This document shows, in pieces, positions 56,553-64,000 of a stretch of DNA of 64,000 nt (position 1 is the stretch's first letter; the number at the start of each line of letters is the position of its first letter). The notes beneath the pieces are model-generated. The model was given only the letters and a program-made list of their open reading frames with translations. It was not told the DNA's origin and ran no database searches. A program made the position numbers and the translations under genes. Origin of the DNA: Chaenocephalus aceratus (taxonomy: Eukaryota > Chordata > Actinopteri > Perciformes > Channichthyidae); the NCBI GenBank assembly GCA_023974075.1, contig CM043790.1, positions 1,523,326 through 1,587,325 of the forward strand. Direction: 5' to 3'.

Positions 56553-57468
56553 CAGGGGTACTCAAATACAAATCTTAAAGGTCCAAAAAATGTTTTCAAT
56601 AAGAAAAAGGTCCGTTTATTACAGTCATTCAAACTTTTAAACAATTGCAACAAGATTCTTAACATGGTTGCAAAAAACAAAATAATCTGTATGCAAAGCT
56701 GTAGTGCGTTTTTGATTCAATGCTGAGTACAGCCAAACTTGACAGTCTCTTCTCTGTCATTGTAGACCGCCCAAATACCTCATTCCTTCAGTACTTGGGT
56801 TCCGAATGCTTCTCGTTTTGCGCCATACCGTTCAAATGAAAATCGCCGCCAATCATATTGCAACGCTCGCGCCAGGGCCGGGGGAGGGGTTATAAAGACG
56901 TGCGTCTTGTGCTACATTAGAGACGTTCTCTCATAAATGTCCGATGAGCCACACACTTTTCTTTCAAAACAAAGCTGCCAGCTGGGGTGGCAGCTGGGGT
57001 GGCAGCTGGGGTGGCAAGGCCTATTTTTAGGGTGGCAGTTTCCACCCCATGCCACCCCGGGGTCCCCGGTAGGTGAAACTAAGCTACTAGCTATAGTAAC
57101 AGATGCAACTAGATGAGCTGTTAACTCTCGCTCTGACTTTTTTTTTTTAAACACACATTTTTCCCACCCGCATTCCGCGAAGACCCGCCCTACTGTGCCT
57201 CTGATTCGCAGGACTGTGGGGGGGAGGAAACGCTGACGGGAAGCTGAATGTGATTGGACTAATGTCGTTGACAGACACAGAAAGACAGACAGAGGGCAGA
57301 GCGCTGTTTGCAGTCGACCATAGCGGAGAGAATTTTGACTTGTGCGTTGTCTCAAAGATAACACAGATAATACAGATAATACATATGAAAAGTATAATTT
57401 GCTCAGAGTCCAGAGAAGCTGTGGTTCGGTCCGGATCCGTACCGGAGTCCGGACTTTGAGGATGCCTG
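56553..57468. mobile_element. 916-bp non-autonomous hAT
   Basis: Ends CAGGGGTACTCAAATA and GGACTTTGAGGATGCCTG are imperfect inverse copies. Flanking octamers are CTATAAAG (56545-56552) and CTTTAAAG (57469-57476), 7/8 identical. Inside lies a threefold GGCAGCTGGGGT repeat (about 56978-57015). There is no transposase domain. Confidence 0.8.
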
Positions 57469-57622
57469 CTTTAAAGTATATTCATTACTCGTTATTCTCT
57501 ACTAATATTTCATTAAAGACTGTATATAATGACTATTTTGCACATCCCCTTTCTAGATTTTCTAAGGTTTATTGACAATCATATTAGTTATACGGTGTAG
57601 GTAGTTATGCAATGAATTAAAA

Positions 57623-57803
57623 ACTTGGGTCGCAGGTTCCTCCAGCAAATTAAAACGATGTTGAAGCACTTATTTTAACTGATATTATACATATGTATTA
57701 TACTCTTATATAAGATGTATGTAGATAGTATAAGAAATGTGCAGAATACGACAGTTTTGATAGATGTCTTGTAATGCACTGTTGAGGAACCTGCGACCCA
57801 AGT
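57623..57803. mobile_element. TTAA-flanked MITE with 20-bp TIRs
   Basis: 181 bp. ACTTGGGTCGCAGGTTCCTC at the left has a perfect inverse at the right. TTAA stands at 57617-57620 and 57806-57809, and the inverse similarity extends almost to it. A TTAA target suggests piggyBac-type mobilisation, although the ends do not start CCC. Confidence 0.75.
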
Positions 57804-58578
57804 GTTTAATCTCTGGCCTTGTCAGGTATTGAACAATCAATAAATAAAGAACACAGAATTATTAAATATAAAACACAGGAATTTGTGTGATTATACTAAA
57901 TGATTACAAATAAACAGCCACTGGCATTATTTACAACTTGACAAGTGCATGTGTCAGGCTTATCAATGAACAACAGGAGGGGGTCACAGACATAAGTCCA
58001 GGCTGTTAATAAAGCTCTTCTGACCTTAGCTGTCGTGTGTGGGTATATATATTAATGCTGCCCATTATGGGCACAAGCAATTTTCACCCATTTATTAATT
58101 ATATGTTTTTTAAATGTGAGTGTTTCCTATCCCCTAAACCTGCAGGGATGTACACAGTTTAATACTGGCAACTTCTTATTATGGGAAATACGAAAATGTC
58201 TTTTAAAACTAAAACTCCCAGCAGAGACGTGCATAGAGCATGTTGCGAAACACACAATAGCCAGCATGTGTAGTTCTGGGGACGGGGCGACCCGTTCAAA
58301 TCCAGTTTTGGACAGTCTGCCGTGGTTCCATCCCATTTCAAAGTGCTGTTCGACGCTCGGCGTAACCCTCGGGCACAAATCAAACATCCAATCACAGAGC
58401 TTGAGGACTATCACGGGGTTTTGTCAAGCGAAGCGGAGCGAATAATACTTACTTTCCGGGGTGTAAAATTCTCTAAGGCAAATGAGCTGCTCCGGACCCT
58501 CGGTCCTGACGGACTCCAACTTGTGTTTATTAATCAAACAAATAAATATGGATAATTATGTGTTATTGTTGAGTAAAT
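57804..58578. other. no gene recognised
   Basis: 58116-58445 is open on the plus strand (109 codons) with no domain-like sequence or family match that I recognise; probably repeat-derived or chance. Confidence 0.4.
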
Positions 58579-59074
58579 GGAGAATTGCTCAGGGGAAAAT
58601 AACGTATCTATGCCCACAATTTTTAGTTGCGGATTTTGTTAATCTAATACATTTGCGCTGTGGACCAACACTATACATTGACGGGGAAGGGGGTAGCAAT
58701 AAAGATAACACCATTAAACAGTTACACAACATAACAGAAATAATATCGATAGCATCGTCCCTGGCAACCACCTTGGTAATAATCTGAAATAACAACTCAT
58801 ATTTCTCGCATCAAAATACATCAAAACGCATTTTAATGGCCAAAGTAACTTTAAAATAGGCATTTTCCACCGAGAATAAAAACGAAGTCGGCCATGTTTT
58901 TTTTTTCTGCAGGGAGAAAGTTGAATATTACGTGACATAGACACCAGCCATTGGAAATTAATGGTGAAAAAATGTAGGGATCTTTCAATTTCAGGAGGCG
59001 TTTTTGTAGAAATACTACGTCCAAGTTGTGGACCAACATAGTTATTACACGTTTAGATGTGAGACTGGGTTGGG
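58579..59074 (-). mobile_element. 'CCAACCCAGTCTCACA' element, copy 2 (empty site)
   Basis: Reverse-strand copy of 53381-54241, ending GTGAGACTGGGTTGGG at 59074. Where copy 1 carries the SINE pair, this copy reads straight from the CCCCCTTCCCC block to ATGTATAGTGTTGG. No transposase. Confidence 0.75.
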
Positions 59075-61202
59075 ATAACCCTCGCCCTAAGCATACAGAC
59101 AGGAGCAATTAGAAAATTCTTCCCATCTAACTCTGTGCCAAAAAAAGAAAACAAGTTATATTCCAAAATGTCGAACAATTCCTTTAATATTGGTTTTCCA
59201 GTAAGTGACACTTGACCTCCTTAACCTGTGAAGTCCCCTTAGCAAAAGCGGCTTGAAAAAGAAGAAGTTACACATTAAACTCTGTTAGCTGTGGATCCTT
59301 CCATTGGGATGAAAGTGGAGATAATGATGACAGTAAAACATGACAGGGAGCCCCCACTGTTCTGACACTTGTGTGGCTCGGCTCTTATGCAATTAGACAT
59401 GGGAAGAGGAACAAGGCTAGGAACAGGGGGGAAAAAAAGGAAGCAAATAAGTTGACACCACTCATTATGACCTCAAGAAACACCGGAACTTCCTGTGTCT
59501 GAATGTCGAATTAAATATTTTCCACTGCTTGACACTGTATAAGTGGTGTTGTTGAGGGGAATGTGAAGTGTGAAAATAACTCCAGCTGATGGTGGTGTGG
59601 TTCATTCCAGTGGTGGTTGGCACGTTAAAATGTTTATTGTAGTCAAGATCAAGATGCTGGAAATAAACTAAAACAATCTGTTAACTTTAAACTTAACGAG
59701 GCCAAGAGGTTTCTATTCCTGTTGTGGTGTTTTATAGGTTTTTTTTGCATGTAAATGGTCTGCAAAGGCTACAATACCTGTGTTCCCTGAGGGGACACAC
59801 TAACCCCCTGTTCGAAACGCCTCTATTGGACTCCTATGTTCACTTCCAGAACATAATGACATCACTATGTAGCACCTGTGAGAAAATAAAGTTTGACAGG
59901 CCTGAAAGCGTAGAGTTTAGAAGCTTGGGAGTGGTCTACCTTGATTGACAGTCTGGTAATGTAGAGGAATGTGATTTTTTAACATCAACACTGAGCAGGA
60001 TTGGGCTATCTTTAAAATAAACATGTGGTTGTTTAATTGTCTAACGGTGTCTTATTGCGTCAGTCTCTGCTATAGAAGTTAGCATTAGATAGCGCCTCAT
60101 TAGCATGTTCGGACAAAGAATGCTTTAGTGCATTTTAGTGGGGAAGTTCAAATGTTTACCCTGTTCCCCTATAGTGTCTTGCAAATGTCATGAATTTTAC
60201 GAAACATATCTTTATGGGTCTTTGTAAAGCTCGACAACATATGAACATGTATTTAAAATGATTGTCTTAATATAAGCCATTGACTAGAGAAGTTGATTTA
60301 TGTTAAACTGCATTATTTACTGAAGGACAGATCAAGAGATGCTTGAAATAAAATGTATTTTTAGTCTTTCCTGTGCTAGTGATATATCTACTGAGGGTAT
60401 TGTGTCTTCTTTAGTGGTAGTTGTGGTCGTTTTACTGTAACATGTTACCACTGCATGGAACATCTGGTTGGCCTGTAACAGGGCTCATAATAAACTTTAG
60501 AATATTATCATAACTCTCTCTTCTACTACATCTGTGTATCTCCCATCACACACTCCCTCTTTGTTCTCGCTCCTGTTAAACCTTGCTCCAGATAACAGCG
60601 TTCATATTTACATGCAGGTACATCAGATACAGTTTGAATACAAGAGAAGTATTTCCTAGATGTGTCTGAAGAATAATAATATTAAAGTACAGTATAGAGA
60701 ATAAAGTCCAACTTCAGTATGTGCTAAGACTAATTGAATTACTCTCAAATGTTTTAATTTTTAGTCCTGAAATGTCAAGTTTTCTTTGACATGTTGGCAT
60801 TATTGTGAATATATGTCAACTTTATTCCAGGAATTCATATTTAATGGACTTCAATCTCTAAATAAATAATTTACGACACTCGTTTTTTTCACTTATGCCT
60901 GTCCTCTTTATACTGTTCCGTTATAACAGACTGTGTCATAGTGTACGCCCTGTTGCTGAGAACAAACTCACACCTTCTCCACCCCAATAGTAGATACATG
61001 TTGGAATACCATTATAGTAACTGCTATTGATGATAATGTCTCACTTTTCTTAGCAGTGTCACAGCTTGTCCCTCAGGGGACACTATTCTATGGTATATGA
61101 CTCGTTCTTTTAAATGTGACTTCACACATATATTTAAAGAAGCAGTAAATAAAAGACATGGGACACTTGTTGCCTAATAATTAGAAAATGTATATATTAA
61201 AT
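59075..61202. other. non-coding; one dispersed-repeat fragment
   Basis: 59720-59950 matches the 'GCATGTAAA' repeat (TTATAGGTTTTTTTTGCATG, AATGGTCTGCAAAGG). The rest is AT-rich with nothing recognised. Confidence 0.45.
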
Positions 61203-61250
61203 ACACTGAAAAACTGAAACGTTGACTTTAATTAAATGTATTATGTATAT
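61203..61250. repeat. end fragment of the TA-flanked MITE
   Basis: CACTGAAAAACTGAAACGTT then GACTTTAATTAAATGTATTA match the ends of the elements at 4941 and 14961. No right half follows. Confidence 0.7.
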
Positions 61251-61981
61251 GTTAAGTTATCCATTCTATCTCAATATGTTCTATAAATAAAATATAACTT
61301 TCATGCAATCATATATGTTATAAAAATCCCTTTAGTACTTCAATATGTATCTGTTATGTTTTTGCAAACATCATACAGTGCATTAATACATAATGAATAT
61401 TTAAGAGAGTCATTTTATACTCACTCCTGATAGTGTTTGTTATTTGACTAGAATATTTCCCCTTGTACTATTCAAGGTTCATGTAATACATTCATTGTTG
61501 ATTTAAAACAGTTTATTGTTCATTCAATAACTGTTTATGCTTGTGTTGTGGTGATGGTGATGTGCAGCATAAACCTCTAGAAATACAGAAGAGCCACCAA
61601 CTTGAAAATGAATATGTTAAAGATTTACAATCGTATAATGCTCAGTAGAGAGTGGAGCAGGGATGAGTCCTAAACGTGGGAAATGAGTTAGCATGCAACC
61701 CTCCTGGTTCCCTCGTCACGAAAGACGGCGATGCCTAAAATACATGTGGTGGTTCACACAAGCTGACAAGATCTTCACGTTTTGTTATATGATTTAAATT
61801 ACGTCAGTGAATGGCCCACTGGTGAATATCTGTAGCTTGTACGTGTAAAAATGGCGGTTGTTTAACAACTTTAGCCGAGCGTGGTGACATGATGTCATGT
61901 GACTCTTTTTACCTCTGGCGTTTGCCTTTACGCTTAAAATATTATAACATGTGTTCAATTAGACTTCAGAAAACAACTGTC
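61251..61981. other. no gene recognised
   Basis: AT-rich intergenic DNA with no repeat structure recognised. Confidence 0.4.
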
Positions 61982-63331
61982 CTGGGGCCTCATTTATAAC
62001 GCTGTGCGTAGGATTCACGTGGGAAGGTTGCTTACGTAAAAAAATAGGTACAGAAATGTTCCGACATTTTCCGATTCACCAAACATTGCGCGAGGAAAGT
62101 TCGTACAGCACTTCCTACGCCGGTTTCCCTTTATAAATCACAACCGACTCGAAATACGGTGCAGCTTTTGCGGGCTTCACGTAACGCCCATATGTGCCTA
62201 TAAATAGTCAAAGAAACGCCCATTCATTCATTCATTCATTCTGACTGACTGCATGAAGAAGATCGCAGGAAATGACGACAGAACAGCTAAAAAAGACATC
62301 TCACATCGTGTCAGATTTTGGTTATTTTGGGGAGGTCGAGATAAATCATATTGTTTGGTGGATGCAGTTTGAACCAGAGTAGCAGCATGGAGGTCGGATC
62401 GTCACCAAAATAAATAAATAAGTGGCCCGAAAAAGGTTAATGACAAAATAAATACACATAGCCTTCCTCAGGCAGTGTGTTTGTACCGGGGACAGGAGAC
62501 ACCCCCTTGATGAGAAACTGTAAGAAGTGAACGGGGAATCCCCCCGGTGTGGAGTCATGACGACTGGATCTGAATTATGTTTTTGTATTTGGTGGTTTGT
62601 ATTCCAGCTGTTGCTCAGCTGTGCGCAGCGTCTCCACTGCAGCCTGTGCATCTCAACCCCCCCCCCCCCCCCCCCCCCTCAGCAACTCTATATCCACCAG
62701 TTAAAGGAACTAATGTGTTGTTATATCAGCTGTACAATTGACCACATATGGTGTTCTTAGCTTCCATACCTCCTGTATTTTACGAGCGACTTATCAAGTC
62801 TTGGCAAACGGCATAAAACATGATTAATGCTCGTATCTATAACCTGAAATGCAAAACGGCGTCAGTTTAGACGTAATTCTGTCCTTCTGCTTACCGCATC
62901 ATTATGAGAAAACATTTCATAACATTAACACAACATATTCGAGGTGGTTTTCAATAACATATCCGTATTTATTTATTTCTCCAAGTTATGTTTTTGTGTG
63001 CACTGAGGAGTCTCAAACACGCGTTGTTAAATCATTTTAAGATTGGCTTTAATCAATGTTTGAAAATGAATTCTTCATATGATAAATGAGATGGTAACAT
63101 TTTGTTTATGGTATTATTTCCACACATTTCTCTCCATTCTTCCTTCTGCCAACGGTGTCGCAGTTTCTCGTCTCTCTCGTTGTTGTGCTTAGTGCGTACG
63201 CATGGGTTAGAGTTTGCGTGGAGGACCGCACATTTTCCCGTCAAGTTAGTATTTTATAAATCGCAAACATTGCGTAGAAACTGGCGTACGCCATCTTTTG
63301 AGCGTATATCCCTTTATAAATGAGGCCCCAG
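61982..63331. mobile_element. Harbinger-like element with CTGGGGCCTCATTTATAA ends
   Basis: CTGGGGCCTCATTTATAA at the left and TTATAAATGAGGCCCCAG at the right are exact inverse 18-mers. GCGTACG/CGTACGCC subterminal motifs recur near both ends. The interior holds a (ATTC)n run, a C-run at 62657-62679 and short frames only. GGGGCCTCATTTATAA ends are typical of a fish PIF/Harbinger group (from memory). No clear 3-bp duplication was found. Confidence 0.7.
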
Positions 63332-63339
63332 AACCCGCC

Positions 63340-63655
63340 CGCCTTCACCTAAATGGAGAGAGAGTGGACAGGGTCTAACCTTTAAGTTCCTGGGGATACA
63401 GATATCGGAGAGCCTCAGATTGACAGCACACACCACTGCAGCATATAAGAAGGCCCAGCAGCGACTACACTTCCTGAGGGTGCTTTGGAGGAACAGACTG
63501 AACAAGAAGCTGCTCGTGTCCTTCTACCGGGCAACCATCGAGAGCGTGCTGTCTTACTCCATCTCGGGGTGGTATGCAGGATGTTCAGCTGCGGACAAGA
63601 AAGCCCTGCAGAGAGTGATCAGGATGGCAGAGAAAACCATCGGCTGCCCCTTGCC
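63340..63655 (+). pseudogene. LINE RT C-terminal fragment
   Basis: Translates to LTFKFLGIQISESLRLTAHT, KKAQQRLHFLRVLWRNRLNK and LVSFYRATIESVLSYSISGW, then ALQRVIRMAEKTIGCPLPSL, the tail of a fish non-LTR RT. It starts just right of the Harbinger-like end and passes without a break into the tandem array. Confidence 0.75.
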
Positions 63656-64000
63656 CTCTCTGGAACACATCTCCACCTCCCGCTGCCCTCTCTGGAACAC
63701 ATCTCCACCTCCCGCTGCCCTCTCTGGAACACATCTCCACCTCCCCCTGCCCTCTCTGGAACACATCTCCACCTCCCGCTGCCCTCTCTGGAACACATCT
63801 CCACCTCCCGCTGCCCTCTCTGGAACACATCTCCATCTCCCGCTGCCCTCTCTGGAACACATCTCCACCTCCCGCTGCCCTCTCTGGAACACATCTCCAC
63901 CTCCCCCTGCCCTCTCTGGAACACATCTCCACCTCCCGCTGCCCTCTCTGGAACACATCTCCACCTCCCGCTGCCCTCTCTGGAACACATCTCCACCTCC
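63656..64000 (+). repeat. 32-bp minisatellite grown from LINE coding sequence
   Basis: Unit CCCTCTCTGGAACACATCTC then CACCTCCCGCTG, about 11 copies with CCCCTG and CATCTCC variants, running off the window end. In the LINE frame the first unit encodes PSLEHISTSRC. The 32-bp period shifts frame each unit, leaving several frames open on both strands. Confidence 0.95.

Noticed and set aside
56912..57364. 150-codon minus-strand frame with CHPSCHPSCHPS
   Set aside because: The His-Pro-Ser repeat comes from a threefold 12-bp repeat inside a non-autonomous hAT; there is no transposase motif.
63554..63996. Minus-strand open frames with repeated VPERAAGGGDVFQRGQ-type units
   Set aside because: Shadow frames of the 32-bp tandem array in the LINE fragment.

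Overview
The window looks like teleost fish chromosomal DNA, most likely from a spiny-rayed (percomorph) fish. The reasons are split genes with GT-AG introns, abundant (CA)n/(TG)n tracts, and many fish-type repeats: L2/CR1-like LINEs with the 3' end TGTAAGTCGCTTTGGATAAA, a Nimb/I-like LINE, hAT elements, a tRNA-headed SINE and short palindromic MITEs. The species cannot be fixed from the sequence.

One host gene is well supported. At 5453-22251 (+) thirteen coding exons spell an RBBP8NL (RBBP8/CtIP N-terminal-like) protein: an N-terminal coiled coil, the conserved LCDRC zinc motif, a long disordered middle with a PLDLS CtBP-docking motif, and a charged C-terminus. Every junction keeps phase except exon 9 to exon 10, which needs a missing short exon or an indel. 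Its introns have filled with transposons.

Layout. 1-5430: upstream DNA with a hAT MITE, dispersed repeats, a palindrome-rich MITE inside an older repeat, TG tracts and (CAG)20. 5431-22251: RBBP8NL; one intron (7197-13186) holds a Nimb-like LINE with a 12-bp target duplication and L2 pieces nested in its reverse transcriptase, and the later introns hold two L2 copies. 22252-25990: 3' flank and small transposons. 26000-32520: an L2-like LINE split by a hAT element that contains another hAT. 33390-35460: hAT first exon and a deleted LINE. 35700-38890: microsatellites, a solo LTR, a possible first exon, and a near-perfect 160-bp inverted repeat. 38895-44057 (-): an intronless, transposase-like gene of about 954 codons that I cannot assign to a named family, with two nonsense codons and a hAT insertion. 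44945-48350 (-): a nearly complete CR1/L2-group LINE with a 2A-like motif, abutting a 44-bp minisatellite. 49187-64000: mostly non-coding, with a second solo LTR, a SINE pair, telomere-like inverted repeats, minisatellites, hAT/TTAA/Harbinger-like elements and a LINE fragment whose coding sequence has become a 32-bp tandem array running off the end.

Apart from RBBP8NL the coding content belongs to mobile elements, nearly all decayed. Target duplications and one empty-site copy let several insertions be ordered in time. Family names rest on motif recognition only; no database search was possible.
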